The notes: generated by a model not told the origin, from the letters alone. Shown: positions 1-11,688, counted from the first letter of the stretch. The stretch is DNA of 64,000 nt from Reclinomonas americana ATCC 50394 (GCA_048213135.1 PS015113.1:1-64000); one strand, 5' to 3'. A program made the numbers and translations.

Positions 1-1537
1 TCTCTCTCTCTCTCTCTCTCTCCATTTCACGTGTGAAAGACAGAGTGAGAGTGGCTGACAGTCTCCCTCATTCTCCTTCCCTTATCCCCCCTCTTTCCCT
101 CTCCTCTCTCACTCACATCCTCTGCCATGCTCCTAAACACCGCTGCGCGCAGTTGCGACTTGAGTTGTCGCATCACTCCAGTCGCCTCCAGGTTCTCCTT
201 GAGCACTGAAAACACAAGAAGCGAGAGAGTGTGCTTGTGAGTGAGTGAGTAAGAGAGACAGACAGAGATGGGGAGAGGGAGAGGGAGAGAGAGAGAGAGA
301 GAGCGGAAGAGAAAGAGAGAAAGAGAGAATGAGAGTGTGTGTGAGTGGCAGAAACACGCGCTCAAACCTGCTTTGAGATCAGCGAGTGAAGCCATCTCTC
401 TTACAATCAATCGCGCGCGAAAAATCAACTTGTCCTGCTTGCGAAGTTGACAAGGCAGCAACAACAACACGAGGCTGCAGCTCAAGCTCAGCGGAAGCAG
501 AAGCAACGAGACACCGCACTGCGTATGGGGGGCGAAGCAGGATTTTCTGAGATCGCTTCACTCACGGATCCGGACACGACGTCGTCAAAAGAAATTGAAA
601 CCGACCAGCTGCAGCGGCCGCACAGCAGCACGCAGGAAGCTAGAACCTTGCACTGTAGCTGTAGGACCAGCTACGGTGGATTCGAATTGTGTGTCGGCTG
701 CTGACAGCTACTCGGCGACGAGATGAATTCGAACTTCGACGGTTGCTCACTTGGATCCGGACGGAGGACGGCTGTCTGGTGAAGGTTGGTCTGGAAACTT
801 GTGTGCGTAGACGACAAGTGAGTGAGTTTTGTTTTCTTGCGTCGAGTTGCTGAACTGTGACGATTTTTCCACAGCTTACGCATTTCCGCTTCGATTTCTC
901 TCACTGCAGCAATCCAAACGCATATAGGAGTAGCTTCCGGTGAATACACCACGATTATTGCCTTTGATCCGCTGCAAACTGTCCTCTTCTCCCTCGGCAA
1001 GCCCACGAACTTTGAATTTTATATTGCAAATTCGGTAATTCGAATTGCAAAGTGCACAGAGCGCGTTATTCCGCCTACTGCCCATCGCCATCAAGCAGAC
1101 TCCGAGATACGCACATCTGCAAAGAGCTCGCTGCTCTGAGCCAACCTTACACAAAAGTCGCATCCGTCCACCGGAATTCCACTCAAATTCCACATTCTGC
1201 TGGTTGGTGAGCACACACACACACACCGTCAGACACTAGCAAGAACAACTCTCTCTGTTACACGCGCAAACACGCATAGCGTGCGACACAAGACGCAGCG
1301 CGCATTTCAATTCTCTCACTGGCGCGCAGGCATTGCCCACTTCTCACACTCACACTCGAACACACACACGCACACACGCTCTCTCGTTGTCTCTCTCCCA
1401 CACACTGCCAAACACACACACACGCACACGCACACCACTCACTGTCTCTGACACCAAATTTTTCCTCACTAATTTCTCCTCTCATCTCTCACAGTGACTC
1501 TTCCCCCTCTCTCACTTCAAGTCGACTTTTTTGCGTC
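1..1537. other. Non-coding low-complexity stretch upstream of the PH gene
   Basis: The stretch starts inside a CT dinucleotide run and contains GA-rich (about 268-330) and CA-rich (about 1206-1226 and 1346-1430) tracts. I see no reading frame with family resemblance or a convincing exon. It probably includes the promoter and 5' leader of the gene starting at 1538, but no core promoter element could be identified. Confidence 0.5.
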
Positions 1538-2480
1538 ATGGCAGCGTTTGGCGGTGGCGGGAATGGTGCTCGCGGTGGACAGTATCTGCCACGCACCGAG
1601 TCGTTCCAGGAGGCGGCGGCAATGGCCATGAGGAATCGTGAGTCTCACTGTGATGAGGAGAGTGAACAACAGGAAAGGGAGAGAGAAGTGGAGGAGAAGG
1701 AGAGAGACAGACACACACACTGCCTCACGCGCTTTCTGTTTCTCACTCTAGAGGGATAAGTGGGGGAGAAGGAGAGAGAGAGACACACTGCCTCACGCGC
1801 TCTCTCCTTCTCAACTCTCGAAATTCTGTACTCGCACACGAGAGAAGATGTCTGATGGACTCTCGGCTTTGCTCTCTCTCTCTCTCTCAGGTAGAAGCGT
1901 GCTCAAGTTCTCTCCTGCACTCTGTGCTCCAGAGAAGCAATGCAAGGGCGCTCTTTTGATTCACTCTTTCTCTCTTACTCTCGAGAATCAAGTTCTCTCA
2001 CTCCTGTCCTCTGCGTTCACTCACTCCTGTCCTCTGCGTTCAAGAGAAGCAATGCAAGAAATCTCGTTTCCTTCACTCTCTCTCTTTCTCTCTTCTCAGT
2101 GGCAGACAAAGCATTCCGAGAGCGATTCTGAGCACTCTCTCTTGTTTTCTCTCGTGCACGCATCCTTTACACACTCTCGATACACAATGCTGCATCGTCC
2201 TCGCTCACTCGCTCTCACCTGTTTGCGCACTCTCTTGTCTCCCTCGAGGAATCTTCCGCGACAAGTGAGGACAGGCAGACAAGGAGACAATTGGGGATAG
2301 GGTGGGAGAGAAGAGGGGAGCTGTGTATCTTCACACAGAGATACTCATTCAGTCGCTCTCATTTCTCACGCAAACTGTCACACGCTTTTTCTTGTCGTTC
2401 CGTCTGAGTCACTGTGAATCTCTTCGTTCTCAGTCTTTCCGACAATCTCTCTCTCTCTCACACTCTTTCTCTCACTCAAA

Positions 2481-2532
<52 letters not shown>

Positions 2533-5500
2533 CGTACTCCATTTCTCGTACACACGCTCTCCCTCTCGTTCTCGTGCACACCCTCGCCGTTTCTCTTTCA
2601 CACGCTCTCTCTCTCTCTCACTAGCTCCTCTCTCGTTCACACGATTGCTCATCAACCCGCACGCCATTGCCATCGCTCCCACTCGCCCTCGCTGTCCCTC
2701 TCGTTTCTTGTACACCCGCTCGCCCTCCTTCTTACACACGCTCGCCCGCTCTCTCGTTCCCACTCTCCCCTCTCAATTGCGCACTTCACCCTCCCTGTCC
2801 TCCCTTTCCCTCCCTCCCTCCAATGTACTCTCTTCTCTGCGCAACCCTCGCCGCCTGCGCGTGTGCGTTGATTCCACCACCCCCCTCGATCCCCACCACC
2901 GATCCACTCAACCCGCTTCCTTTCCTCTCCCTTCCCCTCCCACTCAGCCATCGGTGGCGACACCACCACAACCACAACCACCACCACAACCACGACGGCG
3001 ACGAGCCCTTCCGCCGCCGCACCACCCATGCGCATCGCCAGCCCGGGCNNNNNNNNNNNNNNNNNNNNCGCAAACTTGACGGCCAGAGCGGTGGCTGTGC
3101 CGTTCGGCAACAGCACTTGCGACATGGTCTGATGCCTGGCCAGTGTCGGTTCGCCCGCGGCCGACGACGCGGACGAGGAACCGGAGAGGAAGAGGGGTCG
3201 CCCGGCAGCCGCTCGCCTTGCTGCGGCGTCGGCATCGACGGGCGATGAGGGGGCCGGTGCGGAGGCGGCGAAACCGACTCGTGCGGCNNNNNNNNNNNNN
3301 NNNNNNNACAAAGCGAGAGAGCGACAAAGCGAGAGAGCGACAAAGCGAGAGAGCGACAAAGCGAGAGAGCGACAAAGCGAGAGAGCGACAAAGCGAGAGA
3401 GCGACAAAGCGAGAGAGCGACCAGCGAGAGAGCGACCAGCGAGAGAGCGACCAGCGAGAGAGCGACCAGCGAAAGCGACAGCGAAAGCGACAGCGAAAGC
3501 GACAGCGAGAGCAACAACAGCTCTGCTGTCCCCATTCCTCGATTACAAGCACTCCTCCTTCACTCCCTCGCCTCCCCTACCGCCTCTGCCTTCTCCTTCT
3601 CTCTCCTTCCTTCTCCTTCTTAGACTCCCCTCCCTCCCTCTCCCTCTCTTCACGCAACATGGAACGAGTTGCCCGACACGACCCGAATTCCGTCCTCCAC
3701 CACCTCCTTGAGAAACACCGTTCCCAGGGGTTCCCTCGACTGCGTGACAGGCAGTCAGCGGCAGCGGCAACACGTCACATAACCCTTCTCTTCCCCCCTT
3801 CGACTCACCATGGTCTGGAAGTAGAACTTGATCTGACCCTCCTTGGCCACCAGCTGAATAATGCGCCATTTTGGTACCATCTCTCCCAGCTTCCTCAGTG
3901 TGCCACTCTTGAATGGTCTTGACAGGAGGCTGGCCGGTGAGATGCCGCCGACGTAGGACACGGCGCGAGCGAGCGGTGAGGAGGGTGAGCTGGCATCGAC
4001 GGCAAAGTAGTTGTCGTAGATCTGCGGTGGTGATGGAGGAATGAGAGGAAGGGAAAGATAGCGAGAGGGCGTGGTTTGTCTGTGCGCGCGCACCTTGAAA
4101 TCAGCAGCGGGNNNNNNNNNNNNNNNNNNNNCGCTGCTTCGCTTTGTCGCTCTCTCGCTTTGTCGCTGCTTCGCTTTGTCGCTGCTTCGCTTTGTCGCTG
4201 CTTCGCTTTGTCGCTGCTTTGCTTGTCGCTCCCTCGCTTGTCGCTCTCTCGCTTGTCGCTCTCTCGCTTGTCGCTCTCTCGCTTTGTCGCTGCTTCGCTT
4301 TGTCGCTCTTTGCTTGTCGCTCTTCCCCTTTCGCCGTTCTCCATCTCTTCCCCCTTGAGCTCACACCTCATCTTTCCCCATGCCGCAGCCAAATGGCGGC
4401 ATTGCGGACGACGCACAAGTGATTGAAGTAATCACGCCAACGCGCTCCATGCATTTCTACCACGAGAGCGTGGATGAGACGGAGAGCTGGGTGCAAATGC
4501 TGCGCGAGATGCGTGTGGCATATCTCGACATCCCAATCCGCTTCACCAAGGTACGATTGACTGGTGTGCCTGACACTCTTTTCCTCCTCTGTCTCACTTT
4601 TTGTCTTCCCATGCAGCTACCACACATGCCCAATCTAACAGGCTACTTGTGGAAGAAGGGCGGCGTCGTCAAGAACTGGAAGAAGCGCTACTTTATCCTC
4701 AAGGACAACCACCTGACGTACAGAAAAAACCCGATGGACAAGACCTTCAAGGGCGACGTGCCGATGCGTGATGTGATGAATGTGGATCTGTTCGAGACGG
4801 AGGAGAAGATTCTCAGTCCACTGGGTGTGCAGGTGAGTGGTTGGAATGGGCAAGGAAGTGGGGTTGTCCTTTCGTTGCTCTGCGCTCCATTCCTCTCTCT
4901 CGCTCTGCGCTTTATTCCTCTCGCGCTCTGCGCTTTATTCCTCTCGCGCTCTTCGCTCCCTTGCTCTCACGCTCTGCGCTCCATTCCTCTCACGCTCTAT
5001 GCTCCATTCCTCTGTCGCTCTGCGCTGCATTCCTCTCTCGCTCTGCGCTCCATTCCTCTCTCGCTCTTTCCGCTCCATTCCTCTCTCGCTCTTTCCGCTC
5101 CATTCCTCTCTCGCTCTTTCCGCTCCATTCCTCTCTCGCTCTTTCCGCTCCATTCCTCTCGCGCTCTGCGCTCCATTCCTCTCTCGCGCTCTGCGCTCCA
5201 TTCCTCTCTCGCGCTCTGCGCTCCATTCCTGCGCTCCGTCGCCCTCTTGGTCTTCATCCCTTCCCCTTCCCCCTTCTCCTTGCCCTCTCGGTCATCATCC
5301 CTTCCCCCTTCTCCGTCCTCCCTTTCCCTCCCCCCTCCCCCCTCCCCCCTTCCCCTCTTTACAGTTCACCACCCCCACCCGCACCTACTACCTCTACCAC
5401 CCCACCGAGGAGGAACTGGAGGAGTGGATCGAGGTGCTCTTCGAATGCATGCACATGAACCACGCCCTGGCCAGACTCAACCCCGGCCGCCTCGAGTACC

Positions 5501-5688
5501 AGCTGCACGCGGTGCCGGACGCCGAGGTCGGTGTTCCCATTGGCAGCGGCTCACGCCCCGACATGATGCGCACCTCGATTGTTATGGCCGGCCCCACGGC
5601 GGCCGACATGCAAGCCGCAGCCGATATGCAAGCCGCCGCGGCGCGCGACGCAGCCGCACAGTTTGTGGACGACGAGGACGACGATTGA
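1538..5688 (+). CDS. Double pleckstrin-homology (PH) domain protein
   Basis: Exon 1 (1538-1637) starts MAAFGGGGN and joins in phase to 2948-3048, which encodes a Thr tract (GGD followed by 11 Thr). The next two coding pieces lie on the minus strand of contigs 3069-3287 and 3308-4111, which appear flipped. The second carries the first half of a PH domain (KSGTLRKLG, PKWRIIQLV, IKFYFQTM, about 3811-4019). The plus strand resumes at 4389-4550 with the end of PH1 (VIEVITPTRSMHFYH, ESWVQMLREM). PH2 spans 4617-4832 (LTGYLWKKGG, NWKKRYFILKD) and 5365-5688 (TRTYYLYH, EEWIEVLFE), and the protein ends in an Ala-rich segment and a DDEDDD tail. PH domains usually bind phosphoinositides or proteins at membranes; the ligand here is unknown. 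The middle strands of PH1 are missing, so an exon may lie in the 20-N join at 4112. Phases agree at 1637/2948. Confidence 0.8.
3069..3287 (-). other. Contig in apparent reverse orientation (PH gene linker)
   Basis: This contig is bounded by two runs of exactly 20 N. It has one long natural-looking frame only on the minus strand, rich in Ala, Ser and Pro and ending near LPNGTATALAVKFA. The flanking exons of the same gene are on the plus strand. Flipping the contig in place gives a continuous low-complexity linker before PH1. The frame choice rests on composition only. Confidence 0.6.
3308..4111 (-). other. Contig in apparent reverse orientation (first half of PH1)
   Basis: On the minus strand this contig has a short exon end (PAADFK, donor about 4093). 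It then has an intron with its acceptor near 4031, and an exon with IYDNYFAVDAS and the first strands of a PH domain ending FQTM at a gtgagt donor near 3811. Its minus-strand 3' end is a tandem repeat based on cgctttgtcgctctctcg. That repeat continues on the plus strand directly after the next 20-N join (from 4132). The repeat match fixes the true orientation: the contig should be read reversed. Confidence 0.8.
4132..4335 (+). repeat. Intronic minisatellite, cgctttgtcgct family
   Basis: Imperfect tandem copies of a unit of about 12-18 bp (cgctgcttcgctttgt, cgctctctcgcttgt) fill the intron before exon 4389. The same family in reverse complement fills 3308-3475, which would be adjacent if that contig were flipped. 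Confidence 0.85.
4870..5235 (+). repeat. Intronic minisatellite, cgctccattcctctctcgctct family
   Basis: Roughly 15-18 imperfect tandem copies of a 21-27 bp unit alternate cgctctgcgctccattcct with cgctctttccgctccattc. They lie inside the intron that splits PH2 (4833-5364). They are open in several frames, but that is a repeat artefact. Confidence 0.85.
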
Positions 5689-5737
5689 AGGACATTGGTG
5701 TGGTGCACGCAAGATTATTACATGTACACACTGTTGT

Positions 5738-5762
5738 GTGGTGGTGGTGGTGGTGGTGGTGG
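5738..5762 (+). repeat. Short (GGT)n tract between convergent gene ends
   Basis: A run of ggt triplets lies between the stop of the PH gene (5688) and the stop of the minus-strand fragment ending at 5769. Confidence 0.7.
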
Positions 5763-5768
5763 CGCGTC

Positions 5769-5998
5769 TCACCACAGATGCACCTGTCGGTGCGCAATCT
5801 CGCCGGCCCGATACTCGAGCTGCAACGTGCGACGCACATGCAGTGCACTGGCATCTGCGGCGTCGCCACACAGCCGATGCAAGCGCACCGAGTGATAGAA
5901 CTGCGGCGCCCACTGCGTGACCACATCCACGTGCGCCGGCGTGCGCGCCCACGTCTCGATGCTCTCCTGCCCGCCACGCAGCACCACCAAGTTGGACC
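5769..5998 (-). CDS. C-terminal fragment of an unidentified protein
   Basis: On the minus strand an open frame runs from the 20-N join at 5999 to a stop at 5769. It begins SNLVVLRGGQESIETW, continues with VTQWAPQFYHSVRLHRL and ends RAGEIAHRQVHLW. Codon use matches the neighbouring coding DNA (GC-rich third positions), and the opposite strand gives no comparable frame. I do not recognise the family. It does not look like the missing C-lobe of the kinase further right, although it is on the same strand and could be a later exon of that gene. It converges with the PH gene, about 80 bp between stops. Confidence 0.5.
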
Positions 5999-6020
5999 NN
6001 NNNNNNNNNNNNNNNNNNTC

Positions 6021-6023
<3 letters not shown>

Positions 6024-6052
<29 letters not shown>
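6024..6052 (+). repeat. (CT)n microsatellite
   Basis: Pure ct dinucleotides directly after a 20-N join, in the intron-like tail of the minus-strand kinase gene. Confidence 0.85.
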
Positions 6053-6055
<3 letters not shown>

Positions 6056-6541
6056 TCACGCCTCCTGTTTCTTTCTTGTCTGCTCGATGTGAAAAGAAGA
6101 CAGAACAAGCATTCTTCGTCTCCTTTCGAGAAAAAGATGCAATCGTCAATCCCGAGCTCATCCTCTCCTTCCCTCTCTCACTCTCTCTAATATACGCTTC
6201 CTGTTCTCACCTACGCAATGGAAGACAGAACAAGTATTTTCTTCATCTCCTGTAGAAGTCGAGTGCACAGGATTTCTCCATTTCTGTGTCTCGTTTTCTC
6301 ACTCATGCCTCTCCCCGTTCGTCAAACCCACACACTCATCTTCTCCTTCCCCCATCTCTCTCTCTCACATGCCTCTGTGCTTCTGCACGTCAAAAATACA
6401 GAACAAGCATTTCTAGATCTGGTGAGAGAGAGGGAGAGCGTTACTCGAATGGACACTCTTTTGCGAGATCCTTCCCCTTCCCCTATCCTTCGCCTTTCTC
6501 AATCTCTTCCCCTTGCCCCCCCTCCCCCTTCCGCACTCAAC

Positions 6542-8548
6542 TGTGCAATGCCTCTGGGGACAAAAACGCCGAGGTCCCCGCCTGCACGCTCGTCACATCC
6601 GACAACCCATACGACACACTGACGCCGAAATCCGAGATCTTCAGCACATTCTGGTCCGAAATGAGCAGATTGTCGGGCTTGATGTCGCGATGCACGATGC
6701 CGTGCTCGTGCAGGAACGAGACGCCCTCGATCAGATCAATCATGTACTTGCGCGCCAGGTCCTCGTGAATCGGCGGATCGTCCGAGTCCAGGGACGGCTT
6801 GAGTCGCATCACCGGTCCGCGCTCCACAAACTCCATCACTGTGTGTACGATGAGTTGACGGAGATTATATTACATTCTCCACGTCGGGGGCGCACACAAA
6901 CTCACCCAGGAACAGCTTGTCGTGCGTGGGAGAGTTGATTGTCTCGAACAGCTTGACCACATTCGGATGCTGCAGATTCTTCATAATCGTCATCTCTTGC
7001 AGCAGCGCATCCATCGCCTCTTCGGTGCTGTGGCCGAACTTGGCCGTGCGCAGCAGGTGCTTTGAGCACACTTTGATGGCCTGCACAAAAGTGATGAGAA
7101 GGCAGCTCGACAAGAGCGAGGAGCGGTGGTGGTGTAGAAAAAAGACGTAACGAATTTCTGGCGAGTCACACTGTTGAGGGCCAGCGACACCTTGCCGTAG
7201 GCGCCGCGACCGAGCCGGTGCAGCAACACGTACTCGTTCACCGTCTTGTAGCCGTTCTGCTTGAGCACCCTGACCGTGTCGGTGGACTTCATGGGCGGAA
7301 TCAGCGCCTCTTCCAGCACCCACGCGGCGCCGCCATGCGACGAGGTCTCGGAGAGTTGGCGACGGAACGCAGACAGTGCGCGCTCCGAGTCGGGCGAATT
7401 GGAGGCGGCGGCCACCGAAGGCGGGAACATGGACGACTGCGAGGGCGACCGCTCAAACGCCTCCGGGTGCTCCACACCCGCCAGCAGCGACGAGTCGGCG
7501 GGGTCGTGTCGCTNNNNNNNNNNNNNNNNNNNNNNNNNNNNNNNNNNNNNNNNNNNNNNNNNNNNNNNNNNNNNNNNNNNNNNNNNNNNNNNNNNNNNNN
7601 NNNNNNNNNNNNNNNNNNNNNNNNNNNNNNNNNNNNNNNNNNNNNNNNNNNNNNNNNNNNNNNNGGTAGTACGGATATCGCGCATGTTGTTGTTGCTGCT
7701 GCTGCTGGTACTGCTGCTGCTGCTGTTGCCACAAGACACTGGAAAGCGAGGCGGAGGGGCTCATGCCGACGCTGCCGGCGGTGTAGGCCGTCAGGTCGTG
7801 AATCGACGACGCTCGGCTCTCCGGGCGACCCTCGTCGGCCGAGTCCATCTCGTGCATCGAGTCGCTGGCGGCACCGAGACGCGGCAGCGGTTGCGGACGC
7901 GCAAATGGCGACGAGCCACTCCACAACGGTGGTCGATCACCAGGGCCAGCGCCAGCGGCATGCTCCGACGCAGCACTCAGCGGTGGCAGGATGCGCGACG
8001 GCGACATGAAGGCCGGAATGGCGCTGCGCAAGCCGGGCGAGTATTGGGCGGGCACNNNNNNNNNNNNNNNNNNNNNNNNNNNNNNNNNNNNNNNNNNNNN
8101 NNNNNNNNNNNNNNNNNNNNNNNNNNNNNNNNNNNNNNNNNNNNNNNNNNNNNNNNNNNNNNNNNNNNNNNNNNNNNNNNNNNNNNNNNNNNNNNNNNNN
8201 NNNNNNNNNNNNNNNNNNNNNNNNNNNNNNNNNNNNNNNNNNNNNNNNNNNNNNNNNNNNNNNNNNNNNNNNNNNNNNNNNNNNNNNNNNNNNNNNNNNN
8301 NNNNNNNNNNNNNNNNNNNNNNNNNNNNNNNNNNNAGGCGGCACCGGCAGCGCCGAGGGCGCCGACTGCGATGGTGGTGGCGGCGGCAGGCCCATGTTCT
8401 TGTAGGCTTCGAGTTCGCGACGGAGTTCGGCAAACTCGCGCAGCCACGGGTGGGAGGAGTGCGGTTTCATGCGGATGTAGGTGGCCATGTCGGGCAGTTG
8501 ATGGCGCGGTGTTAGCGACGCCAGGGAGTCGTGGGGGGAGGGTGGGTC
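6542..8548 (-). CDS. CaMKK-like serine/threonine protein kinase (partial)
   Basis: Minus-strand exons: 8336-8548 (acceptor ctcctgcag), 7665-8055, 7170-7513, 6906-7080 and 6542-6838, interrupted by gaps at 8056-8335 and 7514-7664. The N-terminus is Pro/Ser-rich, with a Gln tract near 7685-7735. The kinase domain starts about 7280 with LGRGAYGKV. It has an AIKV lysine at the start of exon 6906-7080, VMEF and a CaMKK-type GPVM segment, HRDIKPDN, DFG in KISDFGVS, and GTSAFLSPE. The GPVM segment and activation-loop style resemble CaMKK/Elm1-type kinases that activate AMPK-family kinases. The frame stops after PEALH at a possible gttgag donor (6541). No C-lobe exons (DxWxxG) are visible down to the 5999 join, so the gene is incomplete or its end is missing. 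The 5' end is not located. Confidence 0.75.
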
Positions 8549-9946
8549 CTGCAGAAGGAGAAGGAAGGGGGGAAGGCAAAGGGGGTGTGAGGGAAAGGGG
8601 AAAAGAAGGAAAGGGAGAGGGAGAGGGCAGAGGGAAAGGGAGAGGGAGAGGGAGAGGGAGAGGGAGAGGGGGAGGGAAGACAGAAAATGAGAAGTGGAAG
8701 AGAGAAGAAAGAAGAGAGGAGAGGAATAGGAAGGAGAGGACGAGAGGAAACAGAACAGGGAACAGGAAAAGAAGCAGCAAGTATGGAAAAATGAGCACAG
8801 AAAGAAAGGGAGAAGAAAGGCAACAGATAGGAAATGAGACAAAGAGAACAGAGAAGAGACAAGAAGGAACAGAGGAGAGGAAGCGGGAAACAGAACGAGG
8901 GGTGGAGAAGCGGTTGAGGAACAGAAAACAAGCAGCAGGGAAGGAAAGAACCGAGGGAGAAAGAGAGACAGAAAAAAAGAAGTGAAAAGATGAGAGATGG
9001 GAGGAAGACAGAGGCCAAGCAAAAAGAAGAAACGAGAGAAAGAGAGAACAGAGAAAGAACACTGGGAGGCGGAAGAGAGTGACGATTTTGTACGGAACGA
9101 TGGACGAATGTTTCGCGAGAGCGATCGATGAACGGATTCAGCGAGAGAAACTCGGGGATNNNNNNNNNNNNNNNNNNNNNNNNNNNNNNNNNNNNNNNNN
9201 NNNNNNNNNNNNNNNNNNNNNNNNNNNNNNNNNNNNNNNNNNNNNNNNNNNNNNNNNNNNNNNNNNNNNNNNNNNNNNNNNNNNNNNNNNNNNNNNNNNN
9301 NNNNNNNNNNNNNNNNNNNNTGTCAGAAGAGAGGCACTGGTGTCTTCTTTCCAGTTTCAGTTTGCACGGTCTGTTTCTCTTTCTCTCTCTTTTCCCTGTT
9401 CTGCCACTCGCTTGCATTGCTCGCTCCTGTTTCTCGCACATGCAAGTTAGCTGTTCAGAAGGTGTCACTTGTGAGAAGCTCAGTCACGTCAAAGTAGGAT
9501 CCGATTCACGTTTTATTGTCTCGTTTGCTTAGTCCTTTGGTCTTCTCCTCTTCCTCCACCTTCTTCTTCAACAGCATTATCTTTCGTGCNNNNNNNNNNN
9601 NNNNNNNNNNNNNNNNNNNNNNNNNNNNNNNNNNNNNNNNNNNNNNNNNNNNNNNNNNNNNNNNNNNNNNNNNNNNNNNNNNNNNNNNNNNNNNNNNNNN
9701 NNNNNNNNNNNNNNNNNNNNNNNNNNNNNNNNNNNNNNNNNNNNNNNNNNNNNNNNNNNNNNNNNNNNNNNNNNNNNNNNNNNNNNNNNNNNNNNNNNNN
9801 NNNNNNNNNNNNNNNNNNNNNNNNNNNNNNNNNNNNNNNNNNNNNNNNNNNNNNNNNNNCCATTATGCTTGGGCTCCTCTCCCTCCTTCCTCATTTCCGT
9901 CTTCCTCCTACTTTTCCCATCCTCCTTCCCCATTTCCCCAACTCAC
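8549..9946. other. GA-rich non-coding DNA and two gaps
   Basis: 8549-9070 is purine-rich on the plus strand (gggaga and gaagaga variants) and fits an upstream intron of the minus-strand kinase gene. Gaps lie at 9160-9320 and 9591-9859. The sequenced pieces at 9071-9159 and 9321-9590 hold short open frames without family resemblance. A small exon cannot be excluded; none is called. Confidence 0.5.
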
Positions 9947-11241
9947 CTCCTCATGAATCGACTCGCCCACCTGCTGCAATCGATCGGCAAACACGGCAGA
10001 GTTGCGCCGACTGTGCGACTGCATCCGACGGGTCCTACGTGCCTGCTGTGCGCGTGTCGAGCTGACCGCACGCGGCGACGCGTCGTGCTGCCACTTCGGG
10101 CCGCGCGGTTGCTTACCGCCACGGCTGTCGTCCTTGTCGTCCTCCACCTCCTCTCCCACCTCGTCCTCCTCCTCCAGCTGCGAGTTGTCGTCTTCGTGGC
10201 TGACGGCATCCTCGTCGTTCCCACCACCACCACCACCACCACCAACGCCACCGTCAGCGTCTTCGGGCTCACGTGGTCGGCCCACAAAATCGCGCAATCG
10301 CCTATCCAGGGTGAAGTAATCGCGGCGACCACGGAGACCACTGCCCTTGACAACACCGCCGCCAACAGCAACACCACCACCACCACCGTAGCCGAATCCG
10401 TCGCTCTCGTCATCTTCATCGTCGTCTTCTTCTTCGACGTCGTCGTCGGTCGTGGTGCCCTCGGCCGACGCCGGAATGTTCAAACTCAGCTCGTCGTCAA
10501 TCACTGAGCCACGACTGCCGCCGTCACCCTCCTCACTGTCGCTGATAATCGTGCCCAGCGACTCCCGTCGAGAGCTCTCCTCATCGTCGGCATCGGACGA
10601 CGAAGCCTCGCCGCCGCCGCCACGACCCACACGAATGGCACCGGCCGCCGCACCGCCAGCACCCACATTGAAGGGATGCCGTCGGCGTGAGGATGGCACA
10701 CCTGCAGCCGACATTGCAGCGGCGACAGTTGTCGTGGTGGTGGTGGTGGTCGTCGCCACACCGGCGGGCGAGGCTGCGTTGAACTTTCGACGTCCTCGAC
10801 GATTCGCCGGTGGTGTGCGCATCTCGCCAGCAAACACGTCCACCTGCGCCGCAGTCGGCATCGCTGCTGGAGCCTCCAGCACACCCTTCCGCAACGCCGC
10901 ATTCATGTGACTGCGTCGCGACATGCCGGCACGAATCAACTCTGCCATCGCCTCATCTTCGTCGTCGTCATCATCATCGTCGTCGTCGTCATCCACATCA
11001 TCGTCGTCGTCGTTCTGTACGATCGCTCGCCTCCGCTCCATCTCCTTGACTTCGGCCTCGGCGAACAGAAACACGTCGTCCTCCTCCTCCTCTCCTTCCT
11101 CGCCATCGTCGTCGGTGGTCACGGCGCCGGCGTAGTAGGCCGCCGAGGTCTTGTCCTCCAGTTGAGGTGGTGGTGCAAAGGCGGTGGGTGTGCGGTGCGC
11201 GGGGAGGCGGGAGGGCGTGGTGCGGGGGCGGTGCGAGGGGC
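9947..11241 (-). CDS. Acidic, low-complexity protein exon (unidentified)
   Basis: One long minus-strand exon runs from an acceptor at about 11242 (cccccacag) to a gtgagt donor at 9946. It encodes about 430 residues rich in Asp, Glu, Gly, Ser and Arg. It contains a long Asp run (about 10960-11010), a Thr run (about 10735-10760), Gly runs and Arg-rich patches such as RRGRRKF and SSRRRHPF. Composition suggests a disordered, possibly nuclear protein, but no domain is visible. The upstream exons and start are not found; an open frame continues to 11722 but turns into CT-rich intron-like sequence. The next exon should lie left of 9946, in or beyond the gap at 9591-9859. Strand choice rests on the uninterrupted frame and the splice sites. 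Confidence 0.6.
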
Positions 11242-11569
11242 CTGTGGGGGAGGGGAGAAGAAGGGGAGGTGAGGATAAGGGAGAAGGGGAAGGAGGAGAA
11301 GGGGGAGAAGGGAAACTGAGAAGGGGGAGAGAGAAGGAGAGAGAGAGAGAGAGCAGTAGAAACAGGCAAGTGCGGGTGAGAAAGGATGTCTGCAACCTGA
11401 CGAATGCACACTGACTCTCTTCTGCTGATCGGCTAGGAAGACGCTCTAAGATACACAAGGAAAGACACAAGAAGAGGCACACAGCAGTCGTGATACCAAA
11501 GACCAACCAAAGAGCCAAGTAATCGCACTCTCCGGGAGAGAGAGCAGAGAGAGAGTAAATGACATTGAG

Positions 11570-11657
11570 TTTGTGCCCGAGTCGCAAGATCGTCAAGCCC
11601 ACATATACACACACACACATACACATACACACGAAGCGAGTGAGATGGTGTGAACGA

Positions 11658-11688
<31 letters not shown>

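Noticed and set aside
2302-3079. Long Ser/Leu-rich open frames in CT-rich DNA
   Set aside because: They come from (CT)n and pyrimidine tracts that are open in several frames on both strands; they show no domain and lie in an intron.
8550-9070. Rule that introns are always pyrimidine-rich on the coding strand
   Set aside because: It fits the kinase, CotH, TPR-like and helicase genes but fails in USO1 (43480-43895 and 44460-45220), where pyrimidines are on the non-coding strand.
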